In this document: one piece after another, positions 1 to 6,892 of the stretch
How positions within the stretch are numbered: position 1 is the first letter of the stretch
How the letters are laid out: each line of letters starts with the position of its first letter
Assembly (NCBI GenBank): GCA_963732225.1
Contig: CAVSYR010000002.1
Location: forward strand, 1-64,000
Reading direction: 5' to 3'
Origin: VRUE01 sp963732225
Lineage (GTDB): Bacteria > Actinomycetota > Thermoleophilia > Solirubrobacterales > 70-9
Length of the DNA: 64,000 nt
The notes under the pieces: generated by a model
Database searches by the model: none
What the model was told of the DNA's origin: nothing
Seen by the model: only the letters and a program-made list of their open reading frames with translations
Made by a program: the position numbers and the translations under genes

Positions 1-103
1 CGTCGAAGCGGTCGGCCAGGGAATCGAGGCGGTGGATCTCATAGCTACGACCACCAACGTCGAGGGTGGATCGGGCGCCGAAGGAGTCCTTGTTGTCGCT
101 CAC
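1..103 (-). CDS. acn: Aconitate hydratase, N-terminal end (runs off the window)
   Basis: Only the first 34 codons are present; the gene continues beyond base 1. The reading begins at GTG (complement of 101-103) and gives SDNKDSFGARSTLDVGG, then RSYEIHRLDSL. This is the usual start of AcnA-type aconitase, the TCA-cycle enzyme converting citrate to isocitrate. The downstream Fe-S cysteines are not visible. A second, broken copy of the same 5' end lies at 637-738, and the bases just upstream (CATCCTAGGCAAC on the + strand) are also shared with that copy. Confidence 0.85.
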   Translation of the reverse strand, partial: MSDNKDSFGARSTLDVGGRSYEIHRLDSLADRFD

Positions 104-134
104 TCTTCCATCCTAGGCAACCGGCGAAGGGGCC

Positions 135-211
135 GGGGTGCCTCTCGTCCGTCCAATCGACGGCCTAATTAGGCCGTCGATTTGAGTATCCGCCCGGTCG
201 AGAGGCACCCC
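135..211. repeat. Nested inverted repeat between two genes
   Basis: Outer arms are 135-147 (GGGGTGCCTCTCG) and 199-211 (its exact reverse complement). Inside lies a perfect 28-bp palindrome at 155-182 centred on TAATTA. It fills the gap between the acn start and the end of the 105-residue gene. It could be a terminator for the minus-strand gene ending at 219 or a small palindromic element like those at 51476-51736. The sequence does not decide between these. Confidence 0.75.
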
Positions 212-218
212 ACCAGCC

Positions 219-536
219 TCATTCCCGCTGCAGGAATGCAAGAGCTAGCGCCTCAGCGAGTTGCTCACCGCCTTCGGGCGCGGCGATGGCCAAGACCAGG
301 TCGTCGTCGCGCTCGCTGACACTGAGATCGAGGAACGAGCAGCACCGGGCCTCGGCAGCGATGATCCCTTCAAGCTGATCACGGGTCCCGTCGTCGCGAC
401 GAAATCGCAAAGTGTGAGCGTCGTCCTTTAGCTCGTGAGCGATCAGGCTGTCGGCGCCAAGGGTGGCGATCTCATCAAGTCGTTGACTCAGGTCGCTGGC
501 TCCAAGCGTGCAGGCGATTGACTGGACGTTCGTCAC
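219..536 (-). CDS. Conserved small protein with vicinal cysteines, behind a MerR-type promoter
   Basis: 105 residues. The start is GTG with a strong GAGGAGG ribosome site 5 bases upstream. The protein has Cys9 in SIACTL and a Cys-Cys pair (65-66) in AEARCCSFLDL, then a beta-rich acidic tail. There are no membrane segments or signal peptide. I do not recognise a named family with certainty. The promoter in front has the 19-base spacer and central dyad typical of MerR-family control (569-599), so a metal- or thiol-responsive role is a reasonable inference. No MerR gene is in view. Neighbours are an aconitase start and an aconitase relic. Confidence 0.7.
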   Translation of the reverse strand: MTNVQSIACTLGASDLSQRLDEIATLGADSLIAHELKDDAHTLRFRRDDGTRDQLEGIIAAEARCCSFLDLSVSERDDDLVLAIAAPEGGEQLAEALALAFLQRE

Positions 537-568
537 TGTTCCTCCTCGGTCGACTGGCAGATCGCGCT

Positions 569-599
569 AGTGTCGAACCTGAACCTGGGTTGAGGTCAA
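569..599 (-). promoter_or_regulatory. MerR/SoxR-type promoter-operator
   Basis: Read on the minus strand: -35 TTGACC (594-599), a 19-base spacer, and -10-like GACACT (569-574). The spacer region holds the dyad CCTCAACC-CA-GGTTCAGG (578-595), whose arms match at 7 of 8 positions. The 19-base spacer with a dyad between -35 and -10 is the hallmark of promoters activated by MerR-family DNA distortion. It drives the 105-residue gene starting at 536. Confidence 0.65.
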
Positions 600-636
600 G
601 GAGGATTCGATGGCGGAGGCAGCGCTGGGCATTGGA

Positions 637-738
637 GAGGTCGAACTTCTCCGGCAGCGCGTCGAGGCGAAAGACCTCGTAGGAGCGGCCGCCGACCTCG
701 AGGGTCGAACGGGCGCCAAAGGAGTCGCTGCTGCTCAC
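637..738 (-). pseudogene. Relic of an aconitase 5' end
   Basis: A GTG start (complement of 736-738) leads into SSSDSFGARSTLEVGG, then RSYEVFRLDALPEKFDL. This matches aconitase N-termini and the copy at 1-103. Similarity stops near codon 34, after which the frame runs into the MerR-type promoter region. The upstream bases are also shared with the first copy, so promoter and 5' end were duplicated or left behind together. It is too short to be functional. Confidence 0.75.
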
Positions 739-772
739 AACCCCATCCTAGGCAACGCGGAGGGGCAGCAGA

Positions 773-1573
773 TCAGTGCTTGTCGAGCTGGCCTTTGGCG
801 ACGTTGGCGGCGGCCTTCTGGCCCGCGTCGCCACTCGCCACCTTGACCGAGAAACCCGGGGTCGCCAGCGCGAAGTGGGCGAGCGCGCGTTGGCGGACGG
901 GAGCGACAGCTATCTCAACCTTGTTGTGCTCGATTGCCTTGACTACGGCGGCGGCGACCTGTTTGGGGGACCCGGTGCCGAGGCCAGGAATCGGCTTGGC
1001 ACCCGAGTCGGCGTACATGCCGGCTTCGCGGATCGTGCCCGGGGAGACGATCGAGACGCCGATGCCGAGTGGCTCAAGATCGGTGCGGAGGCCGAGGGCG
1101 AAGCCGCGTAGGCCGAACTTGGTGGCGTTGTAGACGGAGGAGAGCGGGGTCGCGGACTTGCCCGAAAGCGAGGAGATGAAGACCATGTGGCCCGCTTTCT
1201 TCTCCAGCATCGCCGGCTCGAGGGCGCGAGCGAGGTGCATCGGCGCCTCGAGGTTGACGCGCAGCGTGCCCTCGAGGCGCTCGCTGGTGTAGTCGGGCAG
1301 GCGCCCCGTTCCAGGCAGGCCAGCGTTGGCAACGAGGATGTCGACCGGGCCGGCCTCGACGGCGAGCTTCTCCGCCGCGCCAGGCTGAGAGATATCGGAG
1401 GGGACGGTGCGGTGGCCCTCGCCCGGCAGGGCCTTGGCAAGCTCTTCGAGTGCCTCCTGCTTGCGGCCGCTGAGCACCAGGCTCACCCCGCGCGAGGCAA
1501 GCGCCCCGGCGATCTCCCGGCCGAGGCCGCCAGTGGCACCGGTTAGAAGCGCTGTCTTCCCCGCAAGTTCCAT
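773..1573 (-). CDS. Short-chain dehydrogenase/reductase (SDR)
   Basis: 266 residues from ATG at 1573 (an in-frame TTG lies at 1585). Classical SDR layout: the NAD(P)-binding glycine motif TGATGGLG near residue 10, NAG near residue 85, and the catalytic Ser...Tyr-x-x-x-Lys (SSLSGKS, then YNATK). The C-terminal PVRQRALAHFALATPGFS is typical of actinobacterial SDRs of this size. It is a soluble cytoplasmic oxidoreductase with no substrate clue from its neighbours. No strong ribosome site is visible, so the start is uncertain by a few codons. Confidence 0.85.
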   Translation of the reverse strand: MELAGKTALLTGATGGLGREIAGALASRGVSLVLSGRKQEALEELAKALPGEGHRTVPSDISQPGAAEKLAVEAGPVDILVANAGLPGTGRLPDYTSERLEGTLRVNLEAPMHLARALEPAMLEKKAGHMVFISSLSGKSATPLSSVYNATKFGLRGFALGLRTDLEPLGIGVSIVSPGTIREAGMYADSGAKPIPGLGTGSPKQVAAAVVKAIEHNKVEIAVAPVRQRALAHFALATPGFSVKVASGDAGQKAAANVAKGQLDKH

Positions 1574-1749
1574 CGCAGTGCGCAAGCTACCAGCCGCCGT
1601 GTCGAATCAGTTGTTGTGTTCGCGTTTGCCACCGCAGGCGACAGAAGTCCGCAAATTCCAGGTCCAATGCCAAGGGAACATAAAATGTTTGTGTTTCATG
1701 AGCAGACGGCCGGTGGATCGTCTACACTGCCGCCGTTCCAAACAACCGA

Positions 1750-1880
1750 AACGCCGAGTCCCGTGCGCAGCAAGCGTCACGGGAGCGGGGGAACCACGTT
1801 TTCGGGGCTAACTCGCCTAGTACAGGCGGGGGCGCAGGCTCCTATCGCGCCAGCCCGACAGCTAACCCCGTAGGCCGACG
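1750..1880 (+). ncRNA. c-di-AMP riboswitch (ydaO-yuaA type)
   Basis: The conserved blocks appear in order: GCCGAGTCCCGTG, GCGGGGGAACCACG, TTTCGGGGCTAACTC, and CCCGACAGCTAACCCCGTAG followed by GGC. The last block ends just before the AAGGAG of the next gene. In actinobacteria this class normally sits upstream of wall hydrolases and turns them down when c-di-AMP is high; the downstream gene here fits. The rest of the 1574-1892 gap holds only an AT-richer stretch with AACATAAAATGTT (1679-1691) and a possible -10 TACACT (1723-1728). Confidence 0.88.
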
Positions 1881-1892
1881 AAGGAGATCGGT

Positions 1893-2450
1893 TTGCGCAC
1901 CAATACCCATAAGCAGTTCAAGCTAGGCATAGCCGTAGCCGCAGTATTGGCGCTACTGGCCGTGGTACCTGGCGCAGCATCCGCCAACTGTGGCGGGGGT
2001 GGCCTTTCGGCCGCCGAAACGGATATCTGCACCCCGACCGCGAAAGCGCGGCTACTTCCCAACGGGATGCTTGTGCCGCCGGCCTCAGCGCCGGCCCGGG
2101 TCAAGGCAGTAATCGCCTCGGCCAACAAAATTCGCCTCAAGCCCTACATCTGGGGTGGCGGCCACGCCAAATGGTGGGACGCCGGCTATGACTGCTCTGG
2201 CTCTGTCAGCTACGCGCTGCACGGCGGCAAATTCCTCGAAAGCCCGCTTCCCTCCGGTCCGATGGAGAGTTGGGGCCTCGAAGGCGAAGGCCGCTGGCTC
2301 ACCGTCTACGCCAACCCCGGCCACGCCTACGCGGTGATCGCCGGCTACCGCTGGGACACCGCCGGCGACTCAAGTGGCACCGGCCCACGCTGGCACGAAG
2401 ACCTTCTCTCCAACGAAGGTTTCGTCGCCCGCCACCCCGCGGGTTTCTGA
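1893..2450 (+). CDS. Exported NlpC/P60-like cell-wall hydrolase
   Basis: 185 residues. It starts at TTG, decided by AAGGAG (1881-1886) six bases upstream. A Sec signal peptide (residues 1-30, ending AASA) is followed by a short linker and an NlpC/P60-like cysteine peptidase fold: the nucleophile in YDCSGSVSYAL near residue 110 and the histidine in GHAYAVI near residue 148. Such enzymes cut peptide stems of peptidoglycan outside the membrane. The c-di-AMP riboswitch directly upstream supports a wall-remodelling role. It is smaller than many family members and has no SH3 or LysM repeats. Confidence 0.82.
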   Translation: MRTNTHKQFKLGIAVAAVLALLAVVPGAASANCGGGGLSAAETDICTPTAKARLLPNGMLVPPASAPARVKAVIASANKIRLKPYIWGGGHAKWWDAGYDCSGSVSYALHGGKFLESPLPSGPMESWGLEGEGRWLTVYANPGHAYAVIAGYRWDTAGDSSGTGPRWHEDLLSNEGFVARHPAGF

Positions 2451-2471
2451 TCTGACGCCTAGGACGTACTC

Positions 2472-2500
2472 CGCCCCGGCCAACTGGTCGGGGCGAGTTT
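2472..2500 (+). terminator. Hairpin terminator after the NlpC/P60-like gene
   Basis: CGCCCCG (2472-2478) pairs with CGGGGCG (2489-2495) around a 10-base loop and is followed by AGTTTGT. It lies 22 bases after the stop codon and separates the hydrolase gene from the pot operon. Confidence 0.6.
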
Positions 2501-2562
2501 GTCCTTGCTTTCCTCAACTGCTCGGATAACTTTGCTGGGTAGCCACTCCACCTGACATCCGC

Positions 2563-3570
2563 TTGGCCGGTCTCTCCAAGCGCTACGGAGAGGTGGTCGC
2601 GGTTGCGGGCATTGACCTCGAAGTACAACCGGGCGAGTTCTTCACGATGCTCGGACCGTCGGGCTCGGGCAAGACGACGACGCTGCGCATGATCGCCGGC
2701 TTCGAGGACCCCAGCGGCGGCACGATCGAGCTCGCGGGCGAGGACGTCAGCCGCGTACCGCCCTACGACCGGGCGGTCAACACCGTCTTCCAGGACTACG
2801 CGCTCTTCCCCCATATGACCGTCGGCGAGAACGTCGCCTACGGGTTGCGGATCGCCGGCGTCGCCAAGGCGGAGCGGGCCAAGCGCCGCGACGAGGCGCT
2901 GGAGATGGTCCGCCTGCCCGGCTACGGCGAGCGGCGGCCGGCCGAGCTCTCCGGTGGGCAGCGCCAGCGGGTCGCCCTGGCACGGGCGATCGTCAACCGG
3001 CCCAAGGTGCTGCTGCTGGACGAGCCACTCGGCGCCCTTGACCTGAAGCTGCGCGAGCAGATGCAGGTCGAGCTGAAGTCAATCCAGGGCGAGGTCGGGA
3101 TCACCTTCGTCTACGTCACCCACGACCAGGACGAGGCGTTGACGATGAGCGATCGGATCGCCGTCTTCAACGAGGGCAGGATCGAGCAGGTCAGCCCGCC
3201 GGTCGAGCTCTACGAGCAGCCGCGAACCGAGTTCGTCGCCGGCTTCGTCGGCGTCTCCAACCTGCTCGAGCGCGACGGCGCCCGCTTCACGATCCGGCCC
3301 GAGAAGGTGCAGCTGGTCGACTCCGATGCGGCCCCGAACGGGTTGCGCACCGAGCGCGGCCGCATCGCCGACGTCGCCTACGCCGGCATGGTCACCCGCT
3401 ACACCGTCGCCCTCGAGCAGGGTGGAGAGCTTCAGCTGATTCGCCAAAACGTCGAAGGCACGTCGCCAGACGCTGCCTCCGAGCAGGGCAGGCAGGTCAC
3501 CGTGGGCTGGCGCCCAGACCAAACGGTCGCCATCCGTGGCCGCTCAACTACAGAGGAGGAATCACCGTGA
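2563..3570 (+). CDS. potA: Polyamine-type ABC transporter, ATP-binding protein
   Basis: 335 residues. Walker A is GPSGSGKTTTL near residue 32, the Q-loop is in VFQDYALFPHM, the signature is LSGGQRQR, Walker B is VLLLDEPLGALD, and the switch His is in VTHDQDEAL. A C-terminal TOBE-like region follows (FTIRPEKVQL). First gene of a potA-D-B-C operon importing spermidine/putrescine or a similar solute. The only plausible start is TTG at 2563 with no clear ribosome site. Family members usually carry about five more residues, and the frame is open upstream to 2530 without an ATG or GTG. Confidence 0.9.
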   Translation: MAGLSKRYGEVVAVAGIDLEVQPGEFFTMLGPSGSGKTTTLRMIAGFEDPSGGTIELAGEDVSRVPPYDRAVNTVFQDYALFPHMTVGENVAYGLRIAGVAKAERAKRRDEALEMVRLPGYGERRPAELSGGQRQRVALARAIVNRPKVLLLDEPLGALDLKLREQMQVELKSIQGEVGITFVYVTHDQDEALTMSDRIAVFNEGRIEQVSPPVELYEQPRTEFVAGFVGVSNLLERDGARFTIRPEKVQLVDSDAAPNGLRTERGRIADVAYAGMVTRYTVALEQGGELQLIRQNVEGTSPDAASEQGRQVTVGWRPDQTVAIRGRSTTEEESP

Positions 3571-4757
3571 GAACGCAGCAAGCAAACCCCGCGCGAACGG
3601 CGTGGCTGATCGTAGGAGGCCTGCTGGCAGCGATGCTCCTATTTGCCGGCTGCGGCTCCAGCAGCGACAGCAGCTCCAGCGGCGAAGAACTGAAGAAGAT
3701 CGGCAAGGGCGAGGGATCGCTCGACCTGATCTCCTGGGCCGGCTACGTCGAACCGGAATGGACCAAGCCCTTCGAAGAAAAGACGGGCTGCAAGGTCAAC
3801 GACAAGATCGCCGGCACCTCCGACGAAATGGTGCAGCTGATGCGCAGCGGCCAGTACGACGGGGTCTCGGCCTCGGGCAACGCCTCGGCGCGACTGGTCG
3901 AAGGCGGTGACGTCGATCCGGTCAACGTCAGCCTCGTCCCCAACTACAAGACGGTCTTCGCCGACCTCAAGAACCAGCCCTACAACACCTTCGACGGGGT
4001 CCACTACGGCATCCCCCACGGCCGCGGCGCCAACCTGCTGATGTGGAACACCAACGACGTCAAACCGGCGCCGAAGTCGTGGAGCGTGATCCTCGACCCC
4101 AAAGAAGCGGCCAAGTACAAGGGCAAGATCAGTGCCTACGATGACCCGATCTACATCGCTGACGCGGCCGTCTACCTGAAGGCGCACCAGCCCGACCTGG
4201 GGATCGAAAGCCCCTACGAGCTGAACGAAGAACAGTTCGAAGCGGCGGTCAACCTGCTCAAGGAACAGCGCCCCTACGTCGGCGAATACTGGTCGGAAGC
4301 GGCGAAGCAGATCTCCGCCTTCGCCGGTGGCGACAGCGTTGTCGGCACGACCTGGCAGTACCAGTACTTCGAACTGAAGGGCGCCGGCAAGCCGATCGCG
4401 GCCAGCCCCGCCAGCCAGGGCTTCCTGCCCGAAGAGGGCTCGACGGGGTGGTCGGACACCTGGATGATCAGCTCCTCCGCCAAGCACCCCAACTGCATGT
4501 ACATGTGGATGAACTGGGTGATCGAACCGAAAGTGAACGCCGAAATCGCGGAATTCTTCGGCGAGGCGCCGGCCCAGGAAAAGGCCTGCGAAGAGACCGC
4601 CAACCCGAACTTCTGCAGCGAATACCACGCGGAAGAACCGGCGTTCTGGAAGCGCGTCTACTACTGGCAGACACCGCTCGCCGATTGCGGCAACGGCGAA
4701 AGCGACTGCAAGGACTACAACGACTGGGTCCAGGCCTGGACCTCGATCAAGGGCTGA
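3567..4757 (+). CDS. potD: Polyamine-type ABC transporter, substrate-binding lipoprotein
   Basis: 396 residues. Starts at GTG, overlapping the potA stop by 4 bases (GTGA), with AGAGGAGGAA just upstream. The N-terminal helix ends in the lipobox LLFAGC, so it is anchored outside the membrane by lipid. The mature part follows the PotD pattern: DLISWAGYVEP at the start, PHGRGANLLMWN in the middle, and a Trp-rich pocket (GWSDTWM). It delivers solute to the PotB/PotC permeases encoded next. Eight or more Cys residues occur in the C-terminal third, which suggests disulfides. The exact substrate is not determined. Confidence 0.9.
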   Translation: MRTQQANPARTAWLIVGGLLAAMLLFAGCGSSSDSSSSGEELKKIGKGEGSLDLISWAGYVEPEWTKPFEEKTGCKVNDKIAGTSDEMVQLMRSGQYDGVSASGNASARLVEGGDVDPVNVSLVPNYKTVFADLKNQPYNTFDGVHYGIPHGRGANLLMWNTNDVKPAPKSWSVILDPKEAAKYKGKISAYDDPIYIADAAVYLKAHQPDLGIESPYELNEEQFEAAVNLLKEQRPYVGEYWSEAAKQISAFAGGDSVVGTTWQYQYFELKGAGKPIAASPASQGFLPEEGSTGWSDTWMISSSAKHPNCMYMWMNWVIEPKVNAEIAEFFGEAPAQEKACEETANPNFCSEYHAEEPAFWKRVYYWQTPLADCGNGESDCKDYNDWVQAWTSIKG

Positions 4758-4773
4758 TCGAGCGGCCTGAGCG

Positions 4774-5658
4774 ATGAACGAGGCGGTCGCAACGAGGAGG
4801 TCGGCGGGTCACAGGCTCGCCGGCCTCTTCCAGGGCCGCCCTCGCCTCCAGGTCGGCGCCCTGCTGGCCGGCCCGGTCGGCTGGCTGGTGATCGGCTACC
4901 TGGGCTCGCTCGCGGTCCTGCTGGTCGCCGCCTTCTGGACGGTCAACCCGCTCAGCGGCGAGGTCGTGCGCGGCTTCAGCCTCGAAAACTTCGAACTCCT
5001 CTGGAACGAACCGGTCTACCGCAACATCATCGGCCGCACGGTCCTGATCGCGGCCCTGGTCACGATCACCGACGCGGTCCTCGCCTTCCCGATCGCCTTC
5101 TACATGGCCAAGCTGGCGAGCCGGCGCGGCAAGGCGATCCTCGTGGTCGCGGTACTGCTGCCGCTCTGGTCGAGCTACCTGGTCAAGGTCTACTCCTGGC
5201 GGACGATGCTGCAGGCCGAAGGGGTGATCAACTGGGCCCTGGCGCCACTGGGGCTGCACGGGCCAGGCTTCGGCGAGACCGCGGTCTGGCTGGTGATGAG
5301 CTACCTCTGGCTGCCGTACATGATCCTGCCGATCTACGCCGGGCTCGAACGTATCCCCGACTCGCTGATCAGCGCCTCCGAGGACCTCGGCGCCTCGCCC
5401 TTCACCACCTTCCGCCGGGTGATCCTGCCGCTCGCCTTCCCGGCCGTTGTCGCCGGCTCGATCTTCACCTTCGCCCTCACACTCGGCGACTACATCACGC
5501 CGCGCCTGGTCTCCAACGACCAGTTCATCGGCAACGTGATCTTCAACAACATCTCCAACAACCTGCCCTTCGCCTCGGCCCTGGCGCTGGTGCCGATCGT
5601 CGTGATGATCGCCTACCTCCTGGTCGCCCGCAAGCTGGGCGCCTTCGAGCACATCTAG
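4774..5658 (+). CDS. potB: Polyamine-type ABC transporter permease (PotB-like)
   Basis: 294 residues, about six membrane segments. It carries the EAA loop typical of ABC importer permeases (SASEDLGASPFTTFRRVILP, near residues 203-222). The start ATG follows the potD stop by 16 bases. It forms the membrane channel with the product of the next gene. Residues 1-25 are a basic cytoplasmic tail, and the conserved domain begins at LLAGPVGWL. Confidence 0.88.
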   Translation: MNEAVATRRSAGHRLAGLFQGRPRLQVGALLAGPVGWLVIGYLGSLAVLLVAAFWTVNPLSGEVVRGFSLENFELLWNEPVYRNIIGRTVLIAALVTITDAVLAFPIAFYMAKLASRRGKAILVVAVLLPLWSSYLVKVYSWRTMLQAEGVINWALAPLGLHGPGFGETAVWLVMSYLWLPYMILPIYAGLERIPDSLISASEDLGASPFTTFRRVILPLAFPAVVAGSIFTFALTLGDYITPRLVSNDQFIGNVIFNNISNNLPFASALALVPIVVMIAYLLVARKLGAFEHI

Positions 5659-5668
5659 GGATGCGGCG

Positions 5669-6526
5669 ATGAGGCTCTCCAGACGCTCCGCCCTCCTCCT
5701 CCGCCTCGCGGTCGCGGTCGGCCTCGCCTTCATCTACATCCCGCTGATCATCATCTTCATCTACGCCTTCAACGCCAGCAACATCCTCGAATGGCCGCCG
5801 CCGGGGCTGACCCTGGACTGGTTCCCGAAGGCGATCGAAAGCGAATCGGTCCACGAAGCGCTGCTGACCTCGATCAAGGCGGGCCTGGCGGCGACGGCGA
5901 TCGCGATCGTGCTCGGCACGCTGGCCTCGCTGGCCGTGGCGCGCCACCGCTTCTTCGGCCGCGAGACGATCTCCTTCCTCGTCGTCCTGCCGATCGCCCT
6001 GCCCGGCATCGTCACCGGCGTCGCGATCAGCAACACCTTCACCCAGGTCCTCGGCATCCCGCTCTCGCTGCTGACCGTGATCATCGGCCACGCCACCTTC
6101 TGCATCGTTGTCATCTACAACAACGTCGTCGCCCGCCTGCGCCGCACCTCCGGCTCCTTCGAGGAGGCCTCGGCCGACCTCGGCGCCCACACCTGGCAGA
6201 CCTTCCGCTTCGTCACCCTGCCCAGCATGCGCACCGCCCTCGCCGCCGGCGCCCTGCTCGCCTTCGCCCTCTCCTTCGACGAGATCATCGTCACCACGTT
6301 CACGATCGGCGCCGGCGAAGAAACCCTGCCGATCTGGATCTTCTCCCGCCTCTTCCGCCCCAACCAGCTACCGATCGTCAACGTCGTCGCCGTCCTGGTC
6401 GTCCTGATCTCGATCATCCCCGTCTACCTCGCGCACCGACTGACGCGCGAGGAGGGCGGGGTCGCCGCTGCTCGCGGTGGCCGCGGCAGTCGCGCTGTCG
6501 AGGCCGAGGCGACCGCGGTGCCGTAG
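5669..6526 (+). CDS. potC: Polyamine-type ABC transporter permease (PotC-like)
   Basis: 285 residues, six predicted membrane segments, EAA loop EEASADLGAHTWQTFRFVTL near residues 169-188. It is the second half of the channel and the last gene of the pot operon, 10 bases after potB. The C-terminal region LPIVNVVAVLVVLISI is repeated in a diverged relic at 8181-8372, so a second potC-like gene once existed here. The tail after TREEGG is low-complexity. Confidence 0.88.
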   Translation: MRLSRRSALLLRLAVAVGLAFIYIPLIIIFIYAFNASNILEWPPPGLTLDWFPKAIESESVHEALLTSIKAGLAATAIAIVLGTLASLAVARHRFFGRETISFLVVLPIALPGIVTGVAISNTFTQVLGIPLSLLTVIIGHATFCIVVIYNNVVARLRRTSGSFEEASADLGAHTWQTFRFVTLPSMRTALAAGALLAFALSFDEIIVTTFTIGAGEETLPIWIFSRLFRPNQLPIVNVVAVLVVLISIIPVYLAHRLTREEGGVAAARGGRGSRAVEAEATAVP

Positions 6527-6539
6527 TTAGTTACGGCTT

Positions 6540-6624
6540 GTACGAATATCAAGACATTGGAGGATAGTTTCGAGAAGTTCTGATATTCGCACAACATTGC
6601 TCTGACATGCTACTGTCCGAATAT
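6540..6624 (+). promoter_or_regulatory. hipBA operator region with three half-sites
   Basis: CGAATATCA (6543-6551) is mirrored by TGATATTCG (6581-6589). Including flanks, the arms agree at 11 of 12 positions (GTACGAATATCA against GTGCGAATATCA). A third half-site, CGAATAT (6618-6624), overlaps the hipB start codon. A possible -10 TACTGT (6611-6616) lies 7 bases before the ATG and no ribosome site is seen, so the transcript may be leaderless. HipB proteins repress their own operon through such palindromes. Confidence 0.65.
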
Positions 6625-6892
6625 GCGAACAAATCCTTCGCAGGATGCGCGTAAACCTCAAAGCTGGACCATCCGCAACCCGGAAGACCTTGGGCGCGCG
6701 ATCGCCGGTGTACGGGGAGCAAAAAACCTGACACAGGCCGAGCTCGCCTCCCAGGCCGGAGTCAGTCGCAGCTATCTCGCCCAGCTCGAGGCGGGCGCCT
6801 CCCAGCTCGTGCTCGAGCGCAGCTTGCGCGCCCTGCGCCGCATGGGAGCAAGCGTCACCGTCACCCTGCCCGGCAACGATGAGCAAGGCTGA
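6623..6892 (+). CDS. hipB: HipB-type antitoxin, XRE-family regulator
   Basis: 89 residues with one HTH of the XRE/Cro type (NLTQAELASQAGVSRSYLAQ, near residues 35-54) and a short C-terminal strand (VTVTLPG) as in HipB dimers. Its stop lies 14 bases inside hipA, so the two are translationally coupled, antitoxin first. It is expected to bind HipA and repress the operon through the palindromes at 6543-6589 and 6618-6624. Confidence 0.85.
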   Translation: MRTNPSQDARKPQSWTIRNPEDLGRAIAGVRGAKNLTQAELASQAGVSRSYLAQLEAGASQLVLERSLRALRRMGASVTVTLPGNDEQG

